Assembly: GCF_003008575.1 (NCBI RefSeq)
Contig: NZ_CP027667.1
Coordinates: 434,001-498,000, forward strand
Length of the DNA: 64,000 bases
Reading direction: 5' to 3'
From: Melaminivora suipulveris
GTDB lineage: Bacteria > Pseudomonadota > Gammaproteobacteria > Burkholderiales > Burkholderiaceae_C
The first letter of the stretch is position 1. Each line of letters begins with the position of its first letter. Of the stretch, positions 26,548 to 35,887 are shown piece after piece. The position numbers and the translations under genes are program-made. Below the pieces are notes generated by a model. That model saw only the letters and a program-made list of their open reading frames with translations, searched no databases and was not told where the DNA came from.

Positions 26548-29139
26548 TCAGCTCGCCACGCCTTCTGCCACCTCGGCGTACTCCTCGATCTGGTCGAAGT
26601 TCATGTAGCGATAGACGCTGTCCTTATCCTGATCGATCACGCCCATCTCGGCCAGGTACTCCTCTTTGGTGGGCAGCTTGCCCAGGCGCGAGGCAATCGC
26701 TGCCAGCTCGGCCGAGCCCAGGAACACGTTGGTGTTCTTGCCCAGACGGTTGGGGAAGTTGCGGGTGGAAGTCGAAATCACCGTCGCCCCTTCCCGCACC
26801 TGCGCCTGGTTGCCCATGCACAGTGAGCAGCCGGGCATTTCGGTGCGCGCACCGGCCGTGCCGAACGCGGCGTAGTGCCCTTCCTTGATCAGTTCGGCCT
26901 CGTCCATCTTGGTGGGCGGCGCGACCCACAGCTTGACGGGGATGTCACGCTGGCCGCCCAGCAGCTTGGCGGCGGCGCGGAAGTGGCCGATGTTGGTCAT
27001 GCACGAGCCGATGAAGGCTTCGTCGATCTTGGTGCCGGCGACTTCGGACAGGAACTTGGCGTCGTCCGGGTCGTTGGGGCAGCAGACGATGGGCTCCTTG
27101 ATCTCGCTCATGTCGATCTCGATCACGGCGGCGTACTCGGCGTCCTTGTCGGCCTCCAGCAACTGCGGATCGGCCAGCCAGGCTTGCACTTTCTCGATGC
27201 GACGCGCCAGGGTCTTGGCGTCCTGGTAGCCGTTCGCGATCATGTTCTTCATCAGAACGATGTTGGACTGCAGGTACTCCTTGATCGGCTCGGGGTTGAG
27301 CTTGATGGTGCAGCCCGCAGCCGAGCGCTCGGCCGAGGCGTCGGACAGCTCGAACGCCTGCTCCACCTTCAGGTCCGGCAAGCCTTCGATCTCCAGCACC
27401 TTGCCCGAGAAGACGTTGATCTTGCCGGCCTTGGCCACCGTCAGCAGTCCCGCCTTGATGGCGTACAGCGGAATGGCATGCACCAGGTCGCGCAGCGTCA
27501 CGCCCGGCTGCATCTCGCCCTTGAAGCGCACCAGCACCGACTCCGGCATATCCAGCGGCATGACGCCCGTGGCGGCGGCAAAGGCCACCAGGCCCGAGCC
27601 TGCGGGGAAACTGATGCCGATCGGAAAGCGCGTGTGCGAGTCGCCGCCCGTGCCCACGGTGTCGGGCAGCAGCAGGCGGTTGAGCCAGCTGTGGATCACG
27701 CCGTCGCCAGGGCGCAGCGCCACGCCGCCGCGGTTGCTGATGAACTGGGGCAGTTCGCGGTGCGTCTTCACGTCCACGGGTTTCGGGTAGGCGGCGGTGT
27801 GGCAGAAGGACTGCATCACCATGTCGGCCGAGAAGCCCAGGCAGGCCAGGTCCTTGAGCTCATCGCGCGTCATGGGGCCGGTGGTGTCCTGGCTGCCCAC
27901 CGTCGTCATGCGCGGCTCGCAGTAGGTGCCGGGGCGGATGCCCTGGCCTTCCGGCAGGCCGCAGGCACGGCCCACCATCTTTTGCGCCAGCGTGAAGCCA
28001 GCCTTGGATTCGGCGGGCGGCTGGGGCAGGCGGAACGCGGTGGAGGCGGGCAGGCCCAGGAATTCCCGAGCCTTGGCGGTGAGCGAGCGGCCGATGATCA
28101 GGTTGATGCGGCCGCCGGCGCGCACTTCGTCCAGCAGCACGTCGCTCTTGAGCGCGAACTCGGCGATCCTCTCGCCGTTCTTCTCGATGCGGCCCTCGTA
28201 GGGATAGACGTCGATCACGTCGCCCATCTCCATCCTGGACACATCGACCTCGATGGGCAGCGCGCCCGAGTCTTCCTGCGTGTTGAAGAAGATGGGGGCG
28301 ATCTTGCCGCCCAGCGTGACGCCGCCAAAGCGCTTGTTGGGCACGAAGGGAATGTCTTCGCCCGTTGCCCAGATGACGCTGTTGGTGGCCGACTTGCGGC
28401 TGGAGCCCGTGCCGACCACGTCGCCCACGTAGGCCACGACATGGCCCTTGGTCTTGAGGTCTTCGATGAACTGCATGGGCCCGCGCTTGCCGTCTTCCTC
28501 GGGCTTGAAGGCGGCGCCATCGCGCGTGTTCTTCAGCATCGCCAGATAGTGCAGCGGGATGTCCGGGCGGCTCCAGGCGTCCGGGGCGGGCGACAGGTCG
28601 TCGGTGTTGGTCTCGCCGGGCACCTTGAACACGGTGACGGTGATCTTTTTCTCGACCTCGGGGCGGCTGGTGAACCACTCGGCGTCGGCCCAGCTCTGCA
28701 TCACTTCCTTCGCACGGGCGTTGCCGGCGCGAGCCTTGGCGGCCACGTCGTTGAAGAAGTCGAACATCAAGAGCGTCTTCTTCAGCGCCTCGGCGGCCTG
28801 GGCCGAGACCTCGGCATCGTCCAGCAGTTCGATCAGCGGCTCGACGTTGTAGCCACCCACCATGGTGCCCAGCAGTTCGGTGGCCCGGGCGCGCGAGATC
28901 AGCGCCACGGCCACGTCGCCATGCGCCACGGCGGCCAGAAAGGACGCTTTGACCTTGGCGGCATCGTCCACGCCCGGCGGCACGCGGTGCGTCAGCAGAT
29001 CCAGCAGGAAAGCCTCCTCGCCAGCGGGCGGATTCTTGATCAGCTCGATCAGCTCGGCCGTCTGCCTGGCATCAAGCGGCAGCGGCGGAATGCCCAGTGC
29101 GGCGCGCTCGGCCACATGGTCGCGGTAGGCTTTCAACAT
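26548..29139 (-). CDS. acnB: Bifunctional aconitate hydratase 2 / 2-methylisocitrate dehydratase
   Basis: Aconitase B of 863 residues, [4Fe-4S] enzyme interconverting citrate and isocitrate in the TCA cycle. The N-terminal HEAT-like domain and swivel domain come first ([20 protein letters not shown]), unlike aconitase A. Cluster cysteines lie in [12 protein letters not shown] and [12 protein letters not shown]; substrate-binding motifs include [17 protein letters not shown] and [20 protein letters not shown]. Full length. Preceded on the strand by a secreted protein of unknown function, a CitE-like lyase and mdh, so part of a TCA block. The gap upstream (29140-29281) contains GC-rich stems. 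Confidence 0.97.
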   Translation of the reverse strand: MLKAYRDHVAERAALGIPPLPLDARQTAELIELIKNPPAGEEAFLLDLLTHRVPPGVDDAAKVKASFLAAVAHGDVAVALISRARATELLGTMVGGYNVEPLIELLDDAEVSAQAAEALKKTLLMFDFFNDVAAKARAGNARAKEVMQSWADAEWFTSRPEVEKKITVTVFKVPGETNTDDLSPAPDAWSRPDIPLHYLAMLKNTRDGAAFKPEEDGKRGPMQFIEDLKTKGHVVAYVGDVVGTGSSRKSATNSVIWATGEDIPFVPNKRFGGVTLGGKIAPIFFNTQEDSGALPIEVDVSRMEMGDVIDVYPYEGRIEKNGERIAEFALKSDVLLDEVRAGGRINLIIGRSLTAKAREFLGLPASTAFRLPQPPAESKAGFTLAQKMVGRACGLPEGQGIRPGTYCEPRMTTVGSQDTTGPMTRDELKDLACLGFSADMVMQSFCHTAAYPKPVDVKTHRELPQFISNRGGVALRPGDGVIHSWLNRLLLPDTVGTGGDSHTRFPIGISFPAGSGLVAFAAATGVMPLDMPESVLVRFKGEMQPGVTLRDLVHAIPLYAIKAGLLTVAKAGKINVFSGKVLEIEGLPDLKVEQAFELSDASAERSAAGCTIKLNPEPIKEYLQSNIVLMKNMIANGYQDAKTLARRIEKVQAWLADPQLLEADKDAEYAAVIEIDMSEIKEPIVCCPNDPDDAKFLSEVAGTKIDEAFIGSCMTNIGHFRAAAKLLGGQRDIPVKLWVAPPTKMDEAELIKEGHYAAFGTAGARTEMPGCSLCMGNQAQVREGATVISTSTRNFPNRLGKNTNVFLGSAELAAIASRLGKLPTKEEYLAEMGVIDQDKDSVYRYMNFDQIEEYAEVAEGVAS

Positions 29140-29191
29140 AGGTTCTTTCTCCGGGAGGGATGGTCAGGTAACGGTTGTCGGCGCCGGGCCG

Positions 29192-29265
29192 CGCGCAGGA
29201 GGAGCCTGCGCGACGCCTTTCGCGGCGCGCTCGGGCCGGGCCGGATGGGGTCGGGTCGGCCCGGC
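29192..29265. repeat. Two GC-rich hairpins upstream of acnB
   Basis: First stem CGCGCAGG (29192-29199) with CCTGCGCG (29205-29212); second stem GCCGGGCCG (29235-29243) with CGGCCCGGC (29257-29265). They fill most of the 142-base gap between the secreted-protein gene and acnB and could limit readthrough or shape the acnB leader. No T-run. Confidence 0.45.
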
Positions 29266-29281
29266 TAGGGTCAGGCCAGCG

Positions 29282-29890
29282 TCAGCGGCTGCCGATGGGG
29301 GTATCCAGCAGGCTTTGCGGTGGGTTCTTCTTGAACCCTTCGGCAACGGCGAACTGCTGCGGGCTCATGCACTCGTCGGCCAGGCGCTGGCCGAGTTTCT
29401 GGTTCATGAGCATGGATTTGTTGGCGATCTGCAGCCAGACGGCGCCAGCGCGCACGTCTTCCAGGCGCACCGCGCCGGTGGATGTGGCCACGGGCGCCAT
29501 GTGGTACTTGAAGCCCTTGCCCTGCACATGGAAGCGCCCGGGCGACTGGGCGTCGGGTTGGATGTCCACCGACGCGCCCAGCTCGCAGGCGATGTGGCCG
29601 GTGTGCACACGCTCGGCGATCGCCAGTTCCTCGGGCGTCAGCGCCGCCTCGGCCGCGGCCAGCCCGGCGGCGGCCTGCACGGCGCCGCTGTGCAGCAGCG
29701 TACGGCTGCTGGGCGGCGAAGCCTTGGCCACGGTAGCGCTCTTTTTTTCCGCCTTGGCCTTGGGCGCCGCCTTGGCCGGAGCCGCCTTGGCGGTCTTGGC
29801 CGCCGGCTTGGCCGGTGTCGAGGCAGCGGTCTGCGACCAGGCCAGCGCGGGCGCCAGCAGCATGAGGGCGGAAGCGACGAGGGTCTTCAT
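29282..29890 (-). CDS. Hypothetical secreted protein with Lys/Ala-rich linker
   Basis: Function not recognised. Protein of 202 residues starting ATG 29888-29890 with a Sec signal, MKTLVASALMLLAPALAWSQ (cleavage likely after AWS). Residues 21-60 are a low-complexity alanine/lysine/proline linker (AAKTAKAAPAKAAPKAKAEK). The C-terminal two-thirds is a compact domain: LTPEELAIAERVHTGHIACE, GRFHVQGKGFKYHMAPV, AVWLQIANKSMLMNQKLGQR, LADECMSPQQFAVAEG. Two cysteines (HIACELG and ADECMSP) might form a disulfide in the periplasm. It lies between acnB and the CitE-like gene, same strand; I recall similar small proteins beside TCA genes in relatives, but no role can be assigned. Confidence 0.75.
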   Translation of the reverse strand: MKTLVASALMLLAPALAWSQTAASTPAKPAAKTAKAAPAKAAPKAKAEKKSATVAKASPPSSRTLLHSGAVQAAAGLAAAEAALTPEELAIAERVHTGHIACELGASVDIQPDAQSPGRFHVQGKGFKYHMAPVATSTGAVRLEDVRAGAVWLQIANKSMLMNQKLGQRLADECMSPQQFAVAEGFKKNPPQSLLDTPIGSR

Positions 29891-29931
29891 GGTGACTCCT
29901 GCAACATACGAGAGGTGAAGGGCGATCGAGG

Positions 29932-30948
29932 TCAAGGCGCTATTGTCGCCGCCTGGGCAAACCACGGCTGCGCCACTGCGGGCAGCCCCTGGCCAGTCTG
30001 GTGTGCACGCTCCAGAACCTGCCAGAAATAACGGTAGCTGGCGCGGTCGTGCAGCACGCCGCCATCGCTGATGGGCGCCCAGTCGGCGGCCTGCGCGGCG
30101 GCGATGATGCGCCCGGCGCGCTGCACCTCCCCGGCCTCGGGCGCAAAGGCCGCAAGGATGGGGCGGATTTGCGCCGGGTGGATGCTCCACATGCGGGTGT
30201 AGCCGAACTGCGCCGCCGCGCGTCCTGCTGCCGCCTGCAGTGCGGCGGCGTCGTTGAATTCCGTCACCACGCAATGTGCCGGCACCTTGCCGTGGGCGTG
30301 GCAGGCAGAGGCTATCTCCAGCTTGGCGCGCACCACCAGCGGGTGCTCGAACTGCCCTTGCGAACCCATGCCCGAGGCCGGAATGGCGCCGCCGTGTGCG
30401 GAGACGAAATCCATCAACCCGAAACTCAGGCTTTGGATGCGCGGATGGGCCGCTATCTCGAAAGCCTGCTGCACGGCGGCGGGCGATTCGATCAGCGCGT
30501 GCAGCGGCAGATGGCGCGCGCCGGCGGCGTCCAGCGCGCTCGCGGCGCGCAGCACATCCTGAACCGACTCGACCTTGGGGATCATGATGTGACACAGGCG
30601 CTCGCCGGCGCGGCCGGCGATGACGTCCACGTCCTGGCCGAACGCCGGGTGGTCCACCGTATGCACACGCGCCGCCACGCGCGCGCCGGGCGCAGCCTCG
30701 CAGGCCAGGGTGGCGACCAGCTCGGCGTGCTGGCGTTCCTGCCCCACGGGAGCGCCGTCCTCGCAGTCCAGCGTCACGTCGAAGACGCAGTGGCCGAACT
30801 CCTCGCTCATCTCCTGCTGCAGTTGCAGGCTCTTGCGCATGCGCGCCTCCACGCCGCTGTAGTGGTCGCAGACCGGCAGGCGGGCCGCCGACGCCTGCGC
30901 ATCCAGGAGAACATCACGCGGGTGGGCAGGAGCGGCAGCGGCGGGCAT
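29932..30948 (-). CDS. HpcH/HpaI aldolase / CitE-like CoA ester lyase
   Basis: TIM-barrel lyase of 338 residues in the citrate-lyase-beta family. Motifs: VFDVTLDCEDGAPVGQE (metal-binding DxEDG), VAARVHTVDHPAFGQDV (substrate Arg), HIMIPKVESVQDVL (Lys/Glu), PLHALIESPAAVQQAFEIA, and SIHPAQIRPILAAFAPEAGEVQRA. Members cleave or condense malyl-, citramalyl- or related CoA esters. There are no citrate-lyase alpha or gamma genes nearby, so true citrate lyase is unlikely. It sits between mdh and acnB, separated from mdh by a gap with a repeat copy. Physiological substrate unknown. Confidence 0.87.
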   Translation of the reverse strand: MPAAAAPAHPRDVLLDAQASAARLPVCDHYSGVEARMRKSLQLQQEMSEEFGHCVFDVTLDCEDGAPVGQERQHAELVATLACEAAPGARVAARVHTVDHPAFGQDVDVIAGRAGERLCHIMIPKVESVQDVLRAASALDAAGARHLPLHALIESPAAVQQAFEIAAHPRIQSLSFGLMDFVSAHGGAIPASGMGSQGQFEHPLVVRAKLEIASACHAHGKVPAHCVVTEFNDAAALQAAAGRAAAQFGYTRMWSIHPAQIRPILAAFAPEAGEVQRAGRIIAAAQAADWAPISDGGVLHDRASYRYFWQVLERAHQTGQGLPAVAQPWFAQAATIAP

Positions 30949-30957
30949 GAGGAAGCG

Positions 30958-31025
30958 ATTTTTAAGCCAAAAGAGCCATCAGTCGGCGCCATTCAAGCGC
31001 CGGTAGCTATCGAATTAATAGCATT
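30958..31025 (-). repeat. Dispersed repeat copy 6
   Basis: Reverse copy between mdh and the CitE-like gene: AAGAGCCATCAGTCGGCGCC, ATTCAAGCGCCGGTAGCTAT, CGAATTAATAGCA. It fills most of the 112-base gap. Confidence 0.7.
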
Positions 31026-31060
31026 AAGCGCCTGCGCGCCAGAGACAACTGCTGCTCGGC

Positions 31061-32047
31061 TCACAACAGGTGCTTGACGCCGTCCTGCTCGCCCTGCAGC
31101 TCGGCCAGGGTCGCGTCGATGCGCTCCTGCGAGAAGGCATCGATGTCCAGTCCTTCGACGATCTTGTACTTGCCGCCTTCCGTGGTGACGGGGAAGCCGA
31201 AGACCACGTCCTTGGGAATGCCGTACTCGCCGTTGGACGGCACGCCCATGGTCACCCACTCGCCCTTGCTGCCCAGCGCCCAGTCGCGTATGTGGTCGAT
31301 GGCGGCGTTGGCGGCCGAGGCGGCCGAGGACAGGCCGCGCGCGGCGATGATGGCCGCGCCGCGCTTGCCCACGGTGGGCAGGAACACGTCCTTGTTCCAC
31401 TCCTGGTCGTTGATGGCGTCCTTGACCGATTTGCCATCCACCGTGGCAAAGCGGTAGTCGGCATACATGGTGGGCGAGTGGTTGCCCCAGACGGTCAACT
31501 TGCGAATGTCGCCGACCTTGAAGCCGCCCTTGGCCGCCAGCTGCGAGGCCGCGCGGTTGTGGTCCAGGCGCAGCATGGCGGTGAAGTTCTCGCGCGGCAG
31601 ATCGGGCGCGCTCTTCATGGCGATGTAGGCGTTGGTGTTGGCCGGGTTGCCCACCACCAGCACCTTGACGTCGCGCGAGGCGACTTGGTTCAGCGCCTTG
31701 CCCTGGGCGGTGAAGATCTGCGCGTTGGCGGCCAGCAGGTCGGCGCGCTCCATGCCGGGGCCGCGCGGGCGGGCACCCACCAGCAGGGCGTAGTCCGTGT
31801 CCTTGAAGGCCTGCATGGGGTCGGAGTGGGCCTCGATGCCGGCCAGCAGCGGGAAGGCGCAATCTTCCAGTTCCATGATCACGCCCTTGAGCGCGTTCTG
31901 GGCCTTCTCGTCCGGGATCTCCAGCAGCTGCAGGATGACGGGCTGGTCCTTGCCCAGCATCTCGCCGGAGGCGATGCGAAACAGCAGGGCGTAACCGATC
32001 TGGCCGGCTGCACCGGTAACGGCGACACGGGCGGGCTTCTTGCTCAT
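31061..32047 (-). CDS. mdh: Malate dehydrogenase
   Basis: NAD-dependent malate dehydrogenase of 328 residues, cytoplasmic TCA enzyme. N-terminal [20 protein letters not shown] carries the GAAGQIG Rossmann loop; [19 protein letters not shown] is the substrate-arginine loop, [18 protein letters not shown] the NAD site, [14 protein letters not shown] and [20 protein letters not shown] the catalytic Asp/His region. Full-length and of the betaproteobacterial (cytosolic-type) form. Start ATG 32045-32047. Divergent from gntR with 214 bases between. Confidence 0.96.
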   Translation of the reverse strand: MSKKPARVAVTGAAGQIGYALLFRIASGEMLGKDQPVILQLLEIPDEKAQNALKGVIMELEDCAFPLLAGIEAHSDPMQAFKDTDYALLVGARPRGPGMERADLLAANAQIFTAQGKALNQVASRDVKVLVVGNPANTNAYIAMKSAPDLPRENFTAMLRLDHNRAASQLAAKGGFKVGDIRKLTVWGNHSPTMYADYRFATVDGKSVKDAINDQEWNKDVFLPTVGKRGAAIIAARGLSSAASAANAAIDHIRDWALGSKGEWVTMGVPSNGEYGIPKDVVFGFPVTTEGGKYKIVEGLDIDAFSQERIDATLAELQGEQDGVKHLL

Positions 32048-32175
32048 GGGGAAACTCCAGATGACTCGAACTTGGGAATGGGTGTGGTGCAAGGCAGCAC
32101 CAGCGCGTCATCAGCAGCTTTCGTGCCCCGCAAAACAGCCGGCAAGTTTACTGCCGATTCCGGCGCCCGGTCAAT

Positions 32176-32204
32176 TTGTCTTATGTCTTATATAAGATTA
32201 TGAT
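32176..32204 (+). promoter_or_regulatory. Predicted gntR promoter with palindromic operator in its spacer
   Basis: -35-like TTGTCT (32176-32181), 17-base spacer, -10-like TATGAT (32199-32204). Within the spacer lies the perfect 12-base palindrome TCTTATATAAGA (32186-32197). It is 58 bases upstream of the gntR start and about 140 bases upstream of mdh on the other strand. An operator for GntR autorepression is the simplest reading (inference). Confidence 0.6.
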
Positions 32205-32261
32205 GCCCGCTTGCGCGGCGCCCCGCCAGCGTCCAGATGCGCGCCCGCGCCCTGTCCCGCC

Positions 32262-33053
32262 ATGTCTTCCCTTCCCTCCCCTGCCCTCGATGGCGCCGCC
32301 CCCGCGGGCGGCAGCGCGCCGTCGCAGGCGCCTGCCTTCAGCCCCCTGTACCAGCAGATCAAGGGCCTGATCCTGCACAGCCTGCAGCACGGCGAGTGGA
32401 AGCCCGGCGAGGCCATTCCCAGCGAGATGGAGCTGGCCGCGCGCTTTCGCGTCAGCCAGGGCACGGTGCGCAAGGCCATCGACGAGCTGGCCGCCGAGAA
32501 CCTGCTCACACGCCGCCAGGGCAAGGGCACCTTCGTCGCCACGCACGCCGAGCGCCAGGTGCAGTACCGCTTCCTGAAGCTGTTGCCCGACAGCGGCGAC
32601 GCGCGTGGCGAGGCGCCGGCGCAGCGCACCATCCTGGAGTGCAGGCGCCTGCGCGCCGCCGCCGACGTGGCGCGCGCCCTGGCACTGCGTACCGGAGATG
32701 CCGTCATCCAGGTGCGGCGCGTGCTGTCGTTCGCCGGCGTGCCGACCATCCTGGAAGACATCTGGCTGCCGGGCCACACCTTCAAGGGCTTGAGCGCCGA
32801 GCAGATGGCCAGCCATCAGGGGCCGACCTATGCCATGTTCGAACTCGACTTCGGCGTTCGCATGGTGCGCGCCGAGGAAAAGCTGCGCGCCGTGCTGCCC
32901 GACGAGCAACAGGCGCAGTGGCTGGCGATCAGCACCAGCACGCCGGTGCTGAGCGTCGAGCGGCTGGCCTACACCTATAACGACGCTCCCATGGAGCTGC
33001 GCCGCGGCCTGTACCGAACCGACACGCACCACTACCACAATGCACTGAGCTGA
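32262..33053 (+). CDS. GntR-family (HutC type) transcriptional regulator
   Basis: Regulator of 263 residues. After a Pro/Ala-rich leader of about 25 residues comes the GntR winged helix (28-95): SPLYQQIKGLILHSLQHGEW, IPSEMELAARFRVSQGTVRK, AIDELAAENLLTRRQGKGTF. The UTRA effector domain follows (about 115-255; ILEDIWLPGHTFKGL, MVRAEEKLRAVLPDE, PVLSVERLAYTYNDAPME). Start ATG 32262. Placed between mdh and sdhC, it likely adjusts TCA-cycle genes to a metabolite; its own promoter contains a palindrome suited to a GntR dimer. Regulated genes other than itself and mdh are inference. Confidence 0.9.
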   Translation: MSSLPSPALDGAAPAGGSAPSQAPAFSPLYQQIKGLILHSLQHGEWKPGEAIPSEMELAARFRVSQGTVRKAIDELAAENLLTRRQGKGTFVATHAERQVQYRFLKLLPDSGDARGEAPAQRTILECRRLRAAADVARALALRTGDAVIQVRRVLSFAGVPTILEDIWLPGHTFKGLSAEQMASHQGPTYAMFELDFGVRMVRAEEKLRAVLPDEQQAQWLAISTSTPVLSVERLAYTYNDAPMELRRGLYRTDTHHYHNALS

Positions 33054-33083
33054 ACCTGCGGACGCACCACGTAAGCAATTGTC

Positions 33084-33106
33084 GCAATGCGTTGATGTTG
33101 CATTGC
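33084..33106 (+). promoter_or_regulatory. Inverted repeat upstream of sdhC
   Basis: GCAATGC (33084-33090), 9-base spacer GTTGATGTT, GCATTGC (33100-33106), in the 130-base gap before sdhC, 77 bases upstream of its start. An AT-richer AATAGAATTTT follows and may hold the -10. Candidate operator for the sdh operon; the factor is unknown. Confidence 0.45.
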
Positions 33107-33183
33107 AATAGAATTTTGGGTTGTTCGTCAGAGCGCGAGCACCGGCGATTACCAAGCAGTTACACCCACCGAGGACCCACGCC

Positions 33184-33615
33184 ATGAACGAGAGCGCCAA
33201 GAAGCGGCCTGAATTTCGCAACCTCAACCTGTTCAGCGACATACCGACCTACCGCCTGCCGCTGGCGGCGCTGGTGTCCATCCTGCACCGGGTGAGCGGG
33301 CTGCTGATGCTCTTGCTGCTGCCGCTCATCATCTGGATGTTCGACAAGTCGGTCTCGTCGGAAATCTCGTTCGGCACCTTCCGCGCCGCGTTCAACGCCG
33401 GCATCGGCTGGGTGCCCGCGTGGCTGCTGAAATTGGTGGTGCTGGCGCTGATCTGGTCCTATCTGCACCACCTGTTCGCCGGCGTGCGTCACCTGTGGAT
33501 GGACGTCACGCACAACACCACCAAGGAGTTCGGCCGCCAGACGGCCCTCGCCACCCTGGTGGCCGCCGTTGTGCTGACGCTGGTGCTCGGCGCCAAGCTG
33601 TTCGGCCTGTACTGA
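33184..33615 (+). CDS. sdhC: Succinate dehydrogenase cytochrome b556 subunit
   Basis: Membrane anchor of complex II, 143 residues with three helices. MNESAKKRPEFRNLNLFSDI leads into YRLPLAALVSILHRVSGLLM, the conserved quinone-site SILHRxSG segment, and LHHLFAGVRHLWMDVTHNTT holds the haem b ligand histidine region. First gene of sdhCDAB-sdhE. Start ATG 33184. Confidence 0.95.
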   Translation: MNESAKKRPEFRNLNLFSDIPTYRLPLAALVSILHRVSGLLMLLLLPLIIWMFDKSVSSEISFGTFRAAFNAGIGWVPAWLLKLVVLALIWSYLHHLFAGVRHLWMDVTHNTTKEFGRQTALATLVAAVVLTLVLGAKLFGLY

Positions 33616-33643
33616 TTTCCACCCGATACCTGAGGAGAAAACC

Positions 33644-34006
33644 ATGGCCACCTATGGCTACAAGCGCACCGCCGTCGGCGCCCACTATGGCTGGCGCGAC
33701 TTTCTGGTGCAGCGCATCAGCGCCGCGCTGATGTTCGTGTTCACGCTGCTGGTGCTGCTGAAGGTGCTGCTGGTCTCCGGCCCCATCGGCTACGAGACCT
33801 GGGCCGGCATCTTCGCGCCGCAGTGGATGAAGGCGCTGACGTTCGCCGTCATCGTCGCGCTGCTCTGGCACGCCTGGGTGGGCGCAGTCAGCATCTGGTA
33901 CGACTACGGCAAGCCGGCCGGCGTGCGCCTGCTGCTGGAAGCCCTGACGGCCATCTGGCTGGTCGCCTGCGGCGGCTGGGCCGTGCAGGTGCTGTGGCGC
34001 CTTTGA
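33644..34006 (+). CDS. sdhD: Succinate dehydrogenase hydrophobic membrane anchor subunit
   Basis: Second membrane anchor of complex II, 120 residues, three helices. MATYGYKRTAVGAHYGWRDF is the typical betaproteobacterial N-terminus, then LVQRISAALMFVFTLLVLLK, ALLWHAWVGAVSIWYDYGKP with the haem/quinone-site His and Tyr-Asp-Tyr, and a last helix ending VLWRL. 28 bases after sdhC and 49 before sdhA. Confidence 0.94.
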   Translation: MATYGYKRTAVGAHYGWRDFLVQRISAALMFVFTLLVLLKVLLVSGPIGYETWAGIFAPQWMKALTFAVIVALLWHAWVGAVSIWYDYGKPAGVRLLLEALTAIWLVACGGWAVQVLWRL

Positions 34007-34055
34007 CCTGCCGCACCGCCCCTTCCAGAAACCACCGCACACCGCACCCACGACC

Positions 34056-35861
34056 ATGAGTTACACCCAAAAAGATATCGCCCGTCGCAAGTTCGACGTC
34101 GTCATCGTCGGCGCCGGCGGCTCGGGCATGCGCGCCTCGCTGGAGCTGTCGCGCGCCGGCCTGTCAGTTGCCTGCCTGTCCAAAGTGTTCCCCACCCGCT
34201 CGCACACCGTGGCCGCCCAGGGCGGCGTGTCCGCGTCGCTGGGCAACATGAGCGAGGACAACTGGCACTACCACTTCTACGACACCATCAAGGGCGGCGA
34301 CTGGCTGTCCGACCAGGACGCGGTGGAGTTCATGTGCCGCGAAGCGCCCAAGGTGGTGATCGAGCTGGAGCACTTCGGCATGCCGTTCGACCGCAACCCG
34401 GACGGCACCATCTACCAGCGCCCCTTCGGCGGCCACACCGCCAACTATGGTGAAAAACCCGTGCAGCGCGCCTGCGCTGCGGCCGACCGCACCGGCCACG
34501 CCATGCTGCACACGCTGTACCAGAAGAACGTCGAGTCCAAGACCAACTTCTTCGTCGAGTGGATGGCGCTGGACCTGATCCGCAACAGTGCCGGCGAGGT
34601 GGTCGGCGTCACCGCCATCGAGCTGGAGACCGGCGACCTGTACGAGCTGCACGCCAAGGCCGTGCTGCTGGCCACCGGCGGCGCGGGCCGCATCTTCGCA
34701 GCCTCGACCAACGCCTTCATCAACACCGGCGACGGCCTGGGGATGGCGGCGCGCGCCGGCATCCCGCTGCAGGACCTGGAGTTCTGGCAGTTCCACCCCA
34801 CCGGCGTGGCCGGTGCCGGCGTGCTGCTGACCGAAGGCTGCCGCGGCGAGGGCGCCATCCTTTTGAACAGCGAGGGCGAGCGCTTCATGGAGCGCTACGC
34901 GCCGACCCTGAAGGACCTGGCGCCGCGCGACTTCGTCTCGCGCTCCATGGACCAGGAAATCAAGGAAGGGCGCGGCTGCGGTCCCAACAAGGACTACATC
35001 CTGATGAAGCTCGACCACCTGGGCGCGGAGACCATCCACAAGCGCCTGCCTTCGGTGGAAGAGATCGGCCACAACTTCGCCAACGTGGACATCACCAAGG
35101 AACCCATCCCCGTGGTGCCCACCATCCACTACCAGATGGGCGGCATCCCGACCAACATCCACGGCCAGGTCGTGACCTGGGATGGTGAGCAAAACCAGGT
35201 CGTGCCCGGCCTGTACGCCGTGGGCGAGTGCTCGGCCGTGTCGGTGCACGGCGCCAACCGCCTGGGCACCAACTCGCTCTTGGACCTGCTGGTCTTCGGC
35301 AAGGCTGCCGGCCGCCACATCGTGCAGTTCGTGCGCGAGTTCGGCGAGCACCACAACGTGCCCGCCGACGCCGCCGAGCGCACACTGGCGCGCCTGAACC
35401 AGATCGAGAGCAACGACGGCGGCCTGTACGCGCAGGACGTGGCCAATGAGATCCGCCAGACCATGCAGCAGCATGCCGGCGTATTCCGCACGCAAAAGAG
35501 CATGGACGAGGGCGTGGCCAAGATCGCCGAGATCCGCAAGAAGGTCCAGGCCATCGGCCTGAAGGACAAGTCCAAGGTCTGGAACACCGCGCGCATGGAA
35601 GCGCTGGAAGTGGACAACCTGATCGAGGCCGCGCAGGCGACCATGGTCTCGGCCGCTGCACGCCACGAGTGCCGCGGCGCTCATACCGTGGACGACTACG
35701 AGCATCCGGCCGACCACCCCACCGCGCCGCTGGGCCGCGACGACGTCCATTGGCTCAAGCACACCCTGTGGCACAGCGCCACCAACAGCCTGACCTACAA
35801 GCCCGTGAACATGCAGCCCCTGACGGTGGAGAGCATTCCCCCGAAGGTCCGCACGTTCTGA
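34056..35861 (+). CDS. sdhA: Succinate dehydrogenase flavoprotein subunit
   Basis: Catalytic FAD subunit of complex II, 601 residues, oxidising succinate to fumarate. FAD-binding VIVGAGGSGMRASLELSRAG, covalent flavin histidine H50 in TRSHTVAAQGGVSASLGN, PFGGHTANYGEKPVQRAC, QFHPTGVAGAGVLLTEGCRG and HGANRLGTNSLLDLLVFGKA are all intact. Full length for the family. Followed by sdhB after 26 bases. Confidence 0.97.
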   Translation: MSYTQKDIARRKFDVVIVGAGGSGMRASLELSRAGLSVACLSKVFPTRSHTVAAQGGVSASLGNMSEDNWHYHFYDTIKGGDWLSDQDAVEFMCREAPKVVIELEHFGMPFDRNPDGTIYQRPFGGHTANYGEKPVQRACAAADRTGHAMLHTLYQKNVESKTNFFVEWMALDLIRNSAGEVVGVTAIELETGDLYELHAKAVLLATGGAGRIFAASTNAFINTGDGLGMAARAGIPLQDLEFWQFHPTGVAGAGVLLTEGCRGEGAILLNSEGERFMERYAPTLKDLAPRDFVSRSMDQEIKEGRGCGPNKDYILMKLDHLGAETIHKRLPSVEEIGHNFANVDITKEPIPVVPTIHYQMGGIPTNIHGQVVTWDGEQNQVVPGLYAVGECSAVSVHGANRLGTNSLLDLLVFGKAAGRHIVQFVREFGEHHNVPADAAERTLARLNQIESNDGGLYAQDVANEIRQTMQQHAGVFRTQKSMDEGVAKIAEIRKKVQAIGLKDKSKVWNTARMEALEVDNLIEAAQATMVSAAARHECRGAHTVDDYEHPADHPTAPLGRDDVHWLKHTLWHSATNSLTYKPVNMQPLTVESIPPKVRTF

Positions 35862-35887
35862 TCCGGCCGCCACGAGAGAAACAAGCC

